The position numbers were made by a program, and so were the translations under genes. A DNA stretch of 12,536 bases from Phycisphaerae bacterium (lineage in GTDB: Bacteria; Planctomycetota; Phycisphaerae; UBA1845; Fen-1342), in assembly GCA_022842805.1 (NCBI GenBank), contig JALHOX010000067.1:1-12536 (forward strand), written 5' to 3'. Under the pieces are notes generated by a model. The model was not told the origin of the DNA. It saw only the letters and a list, made by a program, of their open reading frames with translations, and made no database searches. Within the stretch, counting starts at the first letter, position 1. Each line of letters starts with the position of its first letter. Shown here piece after piece: positions 1-6,826 of the stretch.

Positions 1-2133
1 AAGGCCGCCTACGCCGCGGGAGCGGGCGTGGGCATGGGAACCATCGCCGAGAACTCCGCCGATCTCAGCCTTCAGTTCTTTGAAGAGCTCTGCAAGCATG
101 TCAGCGGCGGCGGCGCAATGCGCGAGGAATCTGCCCTGCAGCCCGTCCCGGGTGCGCTCGATCCCGCCGCGCAGATGGAAATGAAGCAGCAGATCGCCGA
201 GACCGCCGCCGCCGGGCCTGAGCAGATGACGAGCGAGATGGATGCCGCCATTGCTGAAGTCGCGCCGGAACTGCCCGCCGAGGTAAAGGAATCGCTCCGC
301 GCTTATGCCGCCATCCTGCCCGAGCGCGTCCGCCGCACGCTGCGCCGCGCCGAAGACCCGAGCGGTCGTACGATTGCCGAAGGCCGCCAGTTCCGCACGG
401 TGCTAGATGTGGCCGAAGTGCTGCCGCCGCCAGCGCGATTTCGTCCCGGCCAATGTCCGGTCTATAACCGCGAGCTGAAGCGTCTGCTCGGCGTCGGCAC
501 CTTTGGCGAAGTCTGGGAGGCGAGCAAGCGCGGCATGGCGGGGCGACGGGTCGCACTCAAGTTTTGCCTGGGCGACGAAAGAGCCTTGGAACACGAGGCC
601 CGCCTCGCCCAGCGGCTCGAACACCCCGGCATCGTGCAACTGTTCGAGATTCACCCGCGCACTGACGACGTGCCGCTCTGTCTCGAATATGAGCTAGTCG
701 ACGGCCCCGACCTCGCCGCGTGGTATCTGTCGCGCAACCTCAGCGACGATGATCGCCCGAAGGCCGTCGCCACCATCATCGCGAGTCTAGCGCAAATCGT
801 CAGCGTCGCCCACAACCATCGCTCTGACGACGGTCGCCCAGAACCGATCGTCCACCGCGACCTGAAGCCCGGCAATATTCTCGTTGCCAAAACCGCAAAC
901 GGGCACGCCCTGAAGATCACCGACTTCGGCATCGGCGGTGTCGTCCGCGCCGCCGAGGAAGCCCGTGCGGAAACCCAGCGACGCACCTTAGCGCGCGGAG
1001 CGGGTTCGTCCTACACAGTCGATGCGATCCGCGCTTACACGCCGCGCTACGCCCCGCACGAACAGATCGCCGGCGCCGCTCCCGACCCGCGGCAGGATGT
1101 GCATGCTTTAGGCGTGATCTGGTATCAGATGCTCCGGCGCGACTTTTCCGCTCCCAATCCCAGCGGGGGGGCATGGAAGCGCAAGCTGCGGGCAGAGGGC
1201 CTCGGTGATGCGCACCTTGAGCTGCTCGAAAGCTGCCTTGACACCGAAGCGAACGAACGTCCTCGGGATGGCGCCGCGTTGGCCGAGGTAATTCGTGCCG
1301 CGGGCTTAGAGCCGTCCGCCGTGACCACGCCCGCCGCTGCGCCAGATCCGTCAGTCGTCGTTCCGGCGACGCCAAAAATCGTTGTCCCGAAAAGCCCACC
1401 GCCAACGCGTAGCATCGAGCTGCCCGGCGGCATCAAGCTGGAACTGGTGAGAATCGATGCGGGCAGCTTTACGATGGGCTCGCCGGCGAACGAGCCGTGG
1501 CGCGGGGACAACGAAGGCCCGCAACGCACGGTGACATTCGCGAGGCCTTTCTATCTGGGGAAATTTCAGGTGACCCAGGATCAGTGGCAGGCCGTTATGG
1601 GAAACAACCCGGCACATTTCAAAGGCGGCAACCTGCCGGTCGAGAGGGTTTCCTGGGAAGACGCGAAGGCATTTTGCAAGAAGGTGGGTCAGGAGCTGCG
1701 TTTGCCGAGTGAGGCAGAATGGGAATTCGCCTGCCGCGCGGGTACCACGACGCCGTTTTGCTTTGGCCCGACGATCTCGCCCAGCCAAGCGAACTATAAC
1801 GGCACTTGCACGTACGAGCTCGTGGTGAGCAAGGGTAAGGGTACGTATCGTGAGAAAACGACCAGCGTCGGCACGTTCGAGGCGAATAAGTTCGGGCTGT
1901 TCGATATGCATGGCAACGTATGCGAGTGGTGTGAGGATGTGTGGCATGAAAACTACACCAGCGCTCCGACGGATGGCTGCGCGTGGACCAGTGGCGGAGA
2001 TTCGTCACGCCGAGTCCTGCGCGGCGGGTCCTGGAGCAGCTATCCGGGGGGCTGCCGCTCCGCGAGCCGCTGCAGGGGCACGCCCGTCCTCCGCCGCAGC
2101 TTCGGTTTCCGGGTCGCGTCGGGGACAGCGTAG
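1..2133 (+). CDS. Ser/Thr protein kinase fused to C-terminal FGE-sulfatase (C-type-lectin-fold) domain; 5' end open
   Basis: The frame is open to the left edge, so the true start may lie upstream; the first in-window starts are GTG 28 and ATG 34 (residues counted from 28, 701 aa). Residues 1-140 are an unrecognised Ala/Glu-rich helical stretch. The Hanks-type kinase domain (about 148-430) has the glycine loop GVGTFGEV (155-162), the VALK lysine K178, HRDLKPGN (276-283) with catalytic D278, and DFG at 299-301; the APE motif is replaced by YAPHEQ. A Pro/Ala-rich linker (about 435-460) has no membrane segment. The FGE-sulfatase-like domain (about 462-701) carries MGSP, RLPSEAEWEFACRAG, MHGNVCEW (627-634) and RGGSW (665-669). 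I do not see the paired catalytic cysteines of true FGE, so this domain more likely binds a ligand than makes formylglycine. Its end looks like a DGR variable region. Kinase activity is expected from motifs; substrate unknown. Confidence 0.88.
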   Translation, partial: KAAYAAGAGVGMGTIAENSADLSLQFFEELCKHVSGGGAMREESALQPVPGALDPAAQMEMKQQIAETAAAGPEQMTSEMDAAIAEVAPELPAEVKESLRAYAAILPERVRRTLRRAEDPSGRTIAEGRQFRTVLDVAEVLPPPARFRPGQCPVYNRELKRLLGVGTFGEVWEASKRGMAGRRVALKFCLGDERALEHEARLAQRLEHPGIVQLFEIHPRTDDVPLCLEYELVDGPDLAAWYLSRNLSDDDRPKAVATIIASLAQIVSVAHNHRSDDGRPEPIVHRDLKPGNILVAKTANGHALKITDFGIGGVVRAAEEARAETQRRTLARGAGSSYTVDAIRAYTPRYAPHEQIAGAAPDPRQDVHALGVIWYQMLRRDFSAPNPSGGAWKRKLRAEGLGDAHLELLESCLDTEANERPRDGAALAEVIRAAGLEPSAVTTPAAAPDPSVVVPATPKIVVPKSPPPTRSIELPGGIKLELVRIDAGSFTMGSPANEPWRGDNEGPQRTVTFARPFYLGKFQVTQDQWQAVMGNNPAHFKGGNLPVERVSWEDAKAFCKKVGQELRLPSEAEWEFACRAGTTTPFCFGPTISPSQANYNGTCTYELVVSKGKGTYREKTTSVGTFEANKFGLFDMHGNVCEWCEDVWHENYTSAPTDGCAWTSGGDSSRRVLRGGSWSSYPGGCRSASRCRGTPVLRRSFGFRVASGTA
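2024..2127 (+). other. Putative DGR variable region (VR) at the end of the FGE domain
   Basis: After RGGSW the protein follows the FGE-type variable-protein frame: three free residues, P, two free, CRSA, one free, R, one free, R, two free, P, two free, R, three free, GFRVA. In known DGR templates the free positions are typically AAC (Asn) codons. Here (codons within 2035-2103) they are agc, agc, tat, ggg, ggc, agc, tgc, ggc, acg, gtc, ctc, cgc, agc, ttc: none is Asn and 11 of 14 end in C, as adenine-directed mutation of AAC would give. General GC3 bias could also favour C endings. No template repeat or reverse transcriptase is in the window, so active diversification is inference. Confidence 0.5.
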
Positions 2134-2135
2134 CC

Positions 2136-2181
2136 TTTGCCCTTTGCACTTTTACCCTTTCGCTTTTTGCCTTTGTCATTA
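2136..2181. repeat. Pyrimidine-rich low-complexity tract (CCTTTGC-like units)
   Basis: Directly after the kinase-FGE stop, variants of cctttgc recur (gcctttgccctttgcac, then ttttaccctttcgc and ttttgcctttg). The plus strand is almost purine-free here. I recall similar C/T-rich strings following FGE-domain genes in other bacteria, but cannot check that here. It could be a DGR-related 3' element, a slippage-prone repeat, or a remnant of an intergenic repeat family. Confidence 0.6.
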
Positions 2182-2210
2182 AGCGGGGGTTTGGGGGCGG
2201 CAGCCTTCAA

Positions 2211-2227
2211 CGCGGCCGAAAGCCGCG
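2211..2227 (+). other. Perfect 6-bp hairpin with CGAAA loop downstream of the putative VR
   Basis: cgcggc pairs fully with gccgcg around a 5-nt loop ending in GAAA. Bordetella phage DGRs use a hairpin/cruciform with a GAAA loop just downstream of the variable region. Here the hairpin is about 80 bp beyond the stop codon, farther than in that system, so the link is only suggestive. Confidence 0.35.
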
Positions 2228-2455
2228 CATCGCCTGAGACTCAAACCTCACGATGAACGGTGCGACGCGACATTCACGTCAGTCGATCGAGCTTCAGTGT
2301 CTACGGGTGGAACGAACTGCGGCGTCAACGCCGGAAGTCCTTGCGACGGCCGTCTGACTGACGTACATCTGAGATAGACAACCACACCGGGCTTTCCCGG
2401 AGGCGCGCGGTCGGCGGCTGATCCCCGCTGAGTCGTGATGCCAGCGCAATGCGAT

Positions 2456-2492
2456 GCCGTGCAGGGCTGCACCCCTGTGCGGCTTTATTGTT
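2456..2492 (+). terminator. Candidate intrinsic terminator before the tRNA and phage head genes
   Basis: gccgtgcaggg (2456-2466) pairs with ccctgtgcggc (2473-2483) to form an 11-bp stem, including two adjacent G-T wobbles, closed by a 6-nt loop and followed by tttattgtt (2484-2492). The stem and T-rich tail fit rho-independent termination on the plus strand. It would separate kinase-FGE transcription from the tRNA and head operon. Confidence 0.55.
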
Positions 2493-2528
2493 GCGCGGGC
2501 GGCGCCTCCGGGCCGGCCTGGTGGGTAT

Positions 2529-2599
2529 GGCGGGATGGTGTAACGGGAACATGCTGGCCTCATTCGCCGGCGCTGCGGGTTCGAATCCCGCTCCCGCAA
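2529..2599 (+). tRNA. tRNA with anticodon CAT (Met/Ile2-type), atypical G1-A72 end
   Basis: A full cloverleaf can be drawn. The acceptor stem pairs at positions 2-7 (gcggga with tcccgc) but G1 faces A72. The D stem gtgt/acat encloses loop aacggga, with A14, GG and A21 in place. The anticodon stem ctggc/gccgg (one T-G wobble) encloses loop ctCATtc, anticodon CAT at 2561-2563. The variable loop is 4 nt; the T stem gcggg/cccgc encloses ttcgaat. Discriminator A; CCA is not encoded. The 1-72 mismatch resembles bacterial initiator tRNA, but T11-A24 is elongator-like and the anticodon stem is GGC/GCC rather than GGG/CCC. It could be charged with Met, be an Ile2 species, or act only as a tRNA-like element in the leader of the next gene. 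Confidence 0.8.
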
Positions 2600-2615
2600 T
2601 TGGAGGATCGAGGCG

Positions 2616-2813
2616 ATGAACGACCCGACGATCGAGAACGCGATCCGCGACAACGCCGCCGGACCGAAGAAGGCCCAGGGTGACGCGGGTTCGGTCGAGC
2701 AGCATTCGATTCCGGAGCAGATCGAGGCCGATCGCTACCTGGCCTCGAAGGAAGCGTCGAAGCAGGGCCTTGGCGTGCGCATGACGAAGGTCGTGCCGCC
2801 CGGCGCGGTGTGA
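2616..2813 (+). CDS. Small conserved phage protein at the gpW-like position before the portal
   Basis: This 65-aa acidic/basic mixed protein starts at ATG 2616 after ggagg (2602-2606), only 16 nt beyond the tRNA. It has no signal peptide or membrane segment. The middle is predicted helical (IPEQIEADRYLASKEASKQ) and it ends in a conserved-looking RMTKVVPPGAV. Lambda-like phages carry a short head-tail joining gene (gpW) immediately before the portal gene, and position and size fit that role. The sequence does not visibly match lambda gpW, so the equivalence rests on synteny. It ends 39 nt before the portal start, with the tandem repeat in between. Confidence 0.6.
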   Translation: MNDPTIENAIRDNAAGPKKAQGDAGSVEQHSIPEQIEADRYLASKEASKQGLGVRMTKVVPPGAV

Positions 2814-2815
2814 CC

Positions 2816-2858
2816 GGAAGGCAAATAGCGAATAGCGAATGGCGAATAGCGAATGAAG
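2816..2858 (+). repeat. Tandem 7-nt repeat (aatagcg) at the portal translation start
   Basis: After ggaagg (2816-2821) come the units aatagcg (2824), aatagcg (2831), aatggcg (2838), aatagcg (2845) and a diverged aatgaag (2852) that contains the portal ATG. The likely Shine-Dalgarno is therefore about 31 nt from the ATG, as if the array had expanded between them. A change in copy number would alter that spacing. Confidence 0.75.
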
Positions 2859-2912
2859 ACGCAAACGCACAACCTAACTCAGCGCGGCGGATGGCGTAAT
2901 TCGCTATTCGCC
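2841..2912 (+). promoter_or_regulatory. 14-bp inverted repeat able to sequester the portal start codon
   Basis: ggcgaatagcgaat (2841-2854) is the exact reverse complement of attcgctattcgcc (2899-2912), with 44 nt between. The first two bases of the portal ATG (2853-2855) are in the 5' arm. In mRNA this would place the initiation site in a stable stem. The same arms also fit the ends of a small repeat element inserted across the portal 5' end. Confidence 0.55.
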
Positions 2913-4388
2913 GTGCTGCGTTCGCTGTTCGGGCACGCGGGGGAAGGGCGTCGGCACGGACGAGGCGCTTTCCTGCGTGCCCGTTACGACGCGGCACAGA
3001 CGACGCACGAGAATCGCCGTCACTGGGCCAATGCCGATCATCTGTCGCCCGACGCGGCGGCCAGTGCGGAAGTGCGGCGCATTCTGCGCAGCCGGGCGCG
3101 CTATGAGGTGGCCAACAACAGCTACGCCAAGGGGATCGTGCTGACGCTGGCCAATTATGTGGTCGGCACCGGCCCGCGGCTGCAGATGCTGAGCGACGAC
3201 GCCGAGGCCAACCGCGTGATCGAGCGCGAGTTCGCGCTGTGGGCCAAGGCGATCGGCCTGGCGCACAAGCTCCGCACGATGCGGATCGCGCAGTGCGAGT
3301 CGGGCGAGGTCTTCGGCCTGCTGGCGACCAACCCGCGCGTCGCAGCGCCGGTGCAACTGGACCTGCGGCTGATCGAAGCCGATCGCGTCTGCGCCCCGAC
3401 CTTCGACGTCCGTGGTCCCGAGACAGTTGACGGCATCCGCTTCGACGAGTTCGGCAACCCGGTCGCCTACAGCGTCCTGCGCCGCCATCCGGGCGATTCG
3501 GCCGGCCTGCACGGCGGCGGACTTGAGTTCGACATCTGGCCGATTGAATCGATCATTCACCTGTTCCGCGCAGAGCGGCCGGGGCAACACCGCGGCGTGC
3601 CCGAGGTGACGAGCTCGCTGTCGCTCTTTGCCATGCTGCGGCGCTACACCCTGGCGGTGCTGGGGTCGGCTGAGCAGGCTGCATTGCCGAGCGGCGTGAT
3701 CTACACCGATGCCCCGGCCGACGCCGAAGCGGCCCAGGTCGAGCCGATGGACACGGTCGACATGGACCGTGGCACCTGGCTGACCATGCCGTATGGCTGG
3801 AAGGTGGGCCAGCTCAAGGCCGAGCAGCCGACCACGGTCTACAGCGACTTCAAGCACGAGGTGATCAACGAGATCGCACGCTGCCTGAACATGCCCTTCA
3901 ACATCGCGGCCGGCAATTCCGCGGGCTACAACTACGCCTCGGGGCGACTCGACCATCAGGCCTTCTTCAAAGCGATCCGCATCGATCAGGCCTATTTGGC
4001 CGACGTCGTGCTGGACCGCGTATTCCAGGCTTGGTTGAGCGAAGCGGTGCTGATCGAGGGCTATTTGCCGCAGAGCGCCCGCACGCTCGACGCCAACCTG
4101 GCCCACCAGTGGTTCTGGGATGGCCTGGAGCACGTCGACCCGCAGAAGGAAGCCAACGCGCAGGCCACGCGGCTTACCAGCCATACCACGACGCTGGCGG
4201 CGGAGTACGCCAAGGCGGGGCTGGACTGGGAGAGCGAGTTGCGGCAGCGGGCGCGCGAAGTGTCGCTGCTGCGCGAGTTGGGATTGACGGCGGATCAGGC
4301 GGCGACAGCATCGCCCGCCACGACCAACGACGAGGTGGAGGACGACGACGATGTCACGGATGACAACGTCGCCCGCCGGGCGGCCTGA
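2853..4388 (+). CDS. Phage portal protein (lambda gpB-type, Phage_portal_2 family)
   Basis: The 511-aa product would form the dodecameric ring at the head vertex through which DNA enters and leaves. From about residue 40 the sequence runs in the style of lambda-type portals: RARYDAAQTT, ENRRHWANADHLSPDAAAS, VANNSYAKGIVLTLANYVVGTGPRLQML, a central QCESGEVFGLLATNP and RLIEADRVCAP, then EVINEIARCLNMPFNIAAGNSAGYNYASGRLDHQ. The length is normal for the family. The acidic tail (EVEDDDDVTDD) also provides the ggagg for the overlapping next gene. Residues 1-25 or so are encoded by repeat-derived DNA and are unlikely to be conserved; an in-frame GTG at 2913 is an alternative start, though neither has a well-placed ribosome binding site. 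Confidence 0.93.
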   Translation: MKTQTHNLTQRGGWRNSLFAVLRSLFGHAGEGRRHGRGAFLRARYDAAQTTHENRRHWANADHLSPDAAASAEVRRILRSRARYEVANNSYAKGIVLTLANYVVGTGPRLQMLSDDAEANRVIEREFALWAKAIGLAHKLRTMRIAQCESGEVFGLLATNPRVAAPVQLDLRLIEADRVCAPTFDVRGPETVDGIRFDEFGNPVAYSVLRRHPGDSAGLHGGGLEFDIWPIESIIHLFRAERPGQHRGVPEVTSSLSLFAMLRRYTLAVLGSAEQAALPSGVIYTDAPADAEAAQVEPMDTVDMDRGTWLTMPYGWKVGQLKAEQPTTVYSDFKHEVINEIARCLNMPFNIAAGNSAGYNYASGRLDHQAFFKAIRIDQAYLADVVLDRVFQAWLSEAVLIEGYLPQSARTLDANLAHQWFWDGLEHVDPQKEANAQATRLTSHTTTLAAEYAKAGLDWESELRQRAREVSLLRELGLTADQAATASPATTNDEVEDDDDVTDDNVARRAA

Positions 4389-6387
4389 ACAGAGCCAACA
4401 AGTGTCGCAGCGATTGCCCGCGCAGCTCGAACTGCGCGCCGCTGCCGGCGCGATCACCTTGCAGGCCAATGCGGCTGAACCGGGCAGCGACGCCATCCCG
4501 CGCTTCCTGATGGTCGCCTACACCGGCGAACCGATGACGGTCGAGGGCTGGCGGCATCCGGTCGTGGTCGATCTGGAAGGATTGTCGGTCCCGTCGCAGC
4601 GACGGTCGGTGCGCTTTGGCCACAGCATCTTCGCCGGCGTCGGCCATACCGAGCGCATCGTGGTCGAAGGCGGACGCTTGATCGCCGAGGGGATCGTCTC
4701 GCGCGACACCGACGCGGCGCGTGAGATCGTCGCCAGCGGCAAGCGCGGCTTTCCCTGGCAGGCCTCAATCGGGGCCCAAGTGGCACAGGCCGAGTTCGTT
4801 CGCGGCGGCAAGTCGATCACGGTCAACGCCCGCACGGTCGAGGGGCCGGTCTACGTCGCCCGACGCACCGTGCTGGGGGAAATCAGCTTCGTCGACCTCG
4901 GCGCTGACGGGAACACCAGCGCCACCATCGCGGCCATTCGGCAGGAGAACACGCTCATGGACGAGACGAACAGCACGCCGGTGATGCCGGTGGAAGAACC
5001 CCCGATTGTGGAACCGACTCGCGCGGTGGCGACGGATGGGCCCGGCACGGAGGCCAGCCCGTCCGTCACGCCCGTGGCTGAACTGCGGGCTCAGGCCTTG
5101 GCCGAGAGCAAGCGGATCGCGGCGATCCGACGCGTCTGCGGCAGCCGCCACGCCGAGATCGAAGAGCGGGCCATTGCCGAGGGCTGGACGCAGGACAAGT
5201 GTGAACTCGAAGTGCTGCGCGCTTCACGCCCCAAGGCCCCGGCGGTCCATGTGCCCGACCACGCCATCGGCAACCGCGTGCTCGAAGCCGCCTGCGTGCT
5301 CTCGGCCAAGCTGCAGCAGGCCGAACGGCAATATGACGAGCAGACGCTGGAGGCCGCTTCCCGCCGCTTCCGCAGCGGCATCGGGCTGCAGGAGCTGCTG
5401 CTCGAAGCGGCCCGGGCCAACGGCTACTCCGGCTGGAACTTCCGCGACAGCCGGGCCGTGCTGCGGGCGGCGTTCGGCCACAACCTCCAGGCCGGCTTCT
5501 CGTCGATCGACATCGGCGGCATCTTGTCCAACGTTACCAACAAGTTCCTCTTGGAAGGCTTCTTCAGCGTCGAGCGCACTTGGCGCAACATCACCGCCGT
5601 CCGCAACGTCAGCGACTTTAAGACCGTGACCAGCTATCGCCTGATCGGCAAGGATCAGTACGAGAAGGTCGCCCCCGGCGGCGAGTTGAAGCACGGCACG
5701 CTGGGCGAGCAGAGCTACAGCAACAAGGCCGAGACCTACGGACTGCTGCTCTCGATCGATCGCCGCGACATCGTCAACGACGACCTGGGGGCGATCACGA
5801 CCGTGCCGCGCAAGCTGGGCCGCGGCTCAGGGCTGAAGATCAACGACATCTTCTGGTCGGTCTTCATGAACAACGCGGCCTTCTTCAGCGTGGGCAACAA
5901 CAACTATCTGGCCGGGGCGGATACGGCGCTCGGGATCGACGGCATGACCAAGGCCGAGGTGGCCTTCCTGAACCAGATCGACCCCGACGGCAAGCCGCTG
6001 GGGGTGATGCCGCAGCTGATCCTGGTGCCGACGGCGCTGAGCGCGATCGGCACGGTGCTCTTCAAGTCGCTCGAAATCCGCGACACGACCGCCAACGCCA
6101 AGTTCCCGGTCGCCAACCCGCACACGGGCAAGTTCCGGGTCGAGGTCAGCCGCTACCTGAGCAACAACCAATACACCGGCTTCTCGGACAAGTCCTGGTA
6201 CCTGCTGGCCGACCCGAGCGATCTGCCGGTGATCGAGACGGCGTTCCTGAATGGCCAGGAGTCGCCCACGATCGAGAGCGCCGAGGCCGACTTCAATGTG
6301 CTCGGCATCCAGATGCGCGGGTTCCATGACTTCGGGGTGAGCCTGCAGGAGCCGCGGGGTGGGATTAGGGCGAAGGGTGAAGCGTAA
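4351..6387 (+). CDS. Prohead protease / scaffold / major capsid protein fusion
   Basis: The 678-aa ORF starts inside the portal gene (38-nt overlap) behind ggagg (4337-4341). Residues about 30-195 resemble HK97-type (S78-like) prohead serine proteases, with probable catalytic H91 (FGHSIF) and S139 (PWQASIGA). Residues 203-380 are a Pro/Glu-rich linker followed by a charged helical stretch typical of a scaffold or delta domain. Residues about 380-678 are the major capsid domain (FSSIDIGGILSNVTNKF onward; GLLLSIDRRDIVNDDL; DFGVSLQEPRGG at the end). Fusions of this kind are known in prophages as protease/major capsid fusion proteins. Self-cleavage is expected to release the coat subunit. An internal ATG at 4957 with its own Shine-Dalgarno may yield a protease-free product. 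Confidence 0.9.
   Translation: MSRMTTSPAGRPEQSQQVSQRLPAQLELRAAAGAITLQANAAEPGSDAIPRFLMVAYTGEPMTVEGWRHPVVVDLEGLSVPSQRRSVRFGHSIFAGVGHTERIVVEGGRLIAEGIVSRDTDAAREIVASGKRGFPWQASIGAQVAQAEFVRGGKSITVNARTVEGPVYVARRTVLGEISFVDLGADGNTSATIAAIRQENTLMDETNSTPVMPVEEPPIVEPTRAVATDGPGTEASPSVTPVAELRAQALAESKRIAAIRRVCGSRHAEIEERAIAEGWTQDKCELEVLRASRPKAPAVHVPDHAIGNRVLEAACVLSAKLQQAERQYDEQTLEAASRRFRSGIGLQELLLEAARANGYSGWNFRDSRAVLRAAFGHNLQAGFSSIDIGGILSNVTNKFLLEGFFSVERTWRNITAVRNVSDFKTVTSYRLIGKDQYEKVAPGGELKHGTLGEQSYSNKAETYGLLLSIDRRDIVNDDLGAITTVPRKLGRGSGLKINDIFWSVFMNNAAFFSVGNNNYLAGADTALGIDGMTKAEVAFLNQIDPDGKPLGVMPQLILVPTALSAIGTVLFKSLEIRDTTANAKFPVANPHTGKFRVEVSRYLSNNQYTGFSDKSWYLLADPSDLPVIETAFLNGQESPTIESAEADFNVLGIQMRGFHDFGVSLQEPRGGIRAKGEA
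4943..6387 (+). other. Probable nested start giving scaffold-capsid without protease (ATG 4957)
   Basis: aggag at 4943-4947 lies 9 nt before an in-frame ATG at 4957 (residue 203 of the fusion), precisely at the boundary between protease domain and linker. The resulting 476-aa protein (MDETNSTPVMP...) would contain scaffold and coat only. Lambda C/Nu3 uses the same layout to make scaffold in excess of protease. Seen in sequence: the site and the domain boundary; its use is inferred. Confidence 0.55.
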
Positions 6388-6389
6388 GA

Positions 6390-6457
6390 CAGAGCGACGG
6401 AGCGACGGAGGCACGAAGCGACGAAGGAAGGCAGCGACCAGAGCAGCGACGAAGTAG
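6390..6457. repeat. Low-complexity spacer of agcgacg(g/a) units
   Basis: The gap between capsid fusion and decoration gene consists of imperfect repeats (agagcgacgg, agcgacgg, aagcgacgaagg, cagcgacc, cagcgacgaag), nearly T-free on the plus strand. No ORF or hairpin of note. The tract ends just before the Shine-Dalgarno gtaggag of the next gene. Confidence 0.6.
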
Positions 6458-6466
6458 GAGTGATCC

Positions 6467-6808
6467 ATGCCGCAGGCGACGTTTTTACAGGAAGGACTCT
6501 CGATTGATTACACGCCCGGCGCGGCGATTGCCGCGGGGGATGTGGTGGTGCAGGGAGAGCTCGTTGGTGTGGCCAAGTTCGCGATCGCGGCCAACGCCCT
6601 GGGTTCGCTCTCGGTCGACGGCGTCTACGACTTCACCAAGGCCACCGGCGGCGGCACGGCGATCACGGCCGGGGCGCTGCTCTACTGGGATGACACCAAC
6701 AACCGCGCCACGACCAACGCCGCCGCCGGCGTGAACAAGCTGATCGGCAAGTGCATCAAGGCCGCCGCGGACGCCGATGCGACCGTGCGGGCGCGGTTGT
6801 CGCAGTGA
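6467..6808 (+). CDS. DUF2190-like capsid decoration/head protein
   Basis: The 113-aa product starts at ATG 6467 after ggag (about 6456). It is rich in Gly, Ala and Thr with alternating beta-type segments: LSIDYTPGAAIAAGDVVVQGELVGVAK, then VDGVYDFTKATGGGTAITAGALLYWDDTNNRAT, and a terminal ADADATVRARLSQ. This pattern (an initial DYTP, 'GDVV', 'G..v.' and a final 'VRL') is typical of DUF2190 proteins, found next to major capsid genes and in studied phages decorating the capsid surface. Position directly after the capsid gene supports this role. No signal peptide or membrane segment. Confidence 0.8.
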   Translation: MPQATFLQEGLSIDYTPGAAIAAGDVVVQGELVGVAKFAIAANALGSLSVDGVYDFTKATGGGTAITAGALLYWDDTNNRATTNAAAGVNKLIGKCIKAAADADATVRARLSQ

Positions 6809-6826
6809 GTGGAAGGCACATAAGCG

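Larger units (their letters stand above)
2134..2455. other. Intergenic region without a supported gene
   Basis: Between the kinase-FGE stop and the terminator candidate I find no ORF with convincing codon use or ribosome binding site; the short ORFs on either strand look like noise. It holds the pyrimidine tract (2136-2181), a perfect 6-bp hairpin with a CGAAA loop (cgcggc 2211-2216 with gccgcg 2222-2227), the palindrome gacggccgtc (about 2345-2354) and a small ccggg/cccgg hairpin (2387-2400). None matches an RNA family I can name. Confidence 0.5.

Noticed and set aside
2491..2528. Sigma70-like promoter before the tRNA (ttgcgc ... tatggc)
   Set aside because: The possible -10 overlaps the tRNA 5' end and matches the consensus poorly.
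2529..2600. tRNA 3' end as a phage attachment site
   Set aside because: No direct repeat of the tRNA end is seen in the window and no integrase is present; the head genes continue directly downstream.
2904..4496. 530-aa minus-strand ORF opposite the portal gene
   Set aside because: A shadow of the high-GC portal frame: Arg/Ala/His-rich text with no recognisable domain.
5006..5629. 207-aa plus-strand ORF within the capsid fusion in another frame
   Set aside because: Arg/Pro/Ser/Ala-rich shadow of the capsid frame, with no ribosome binding site or motifs.
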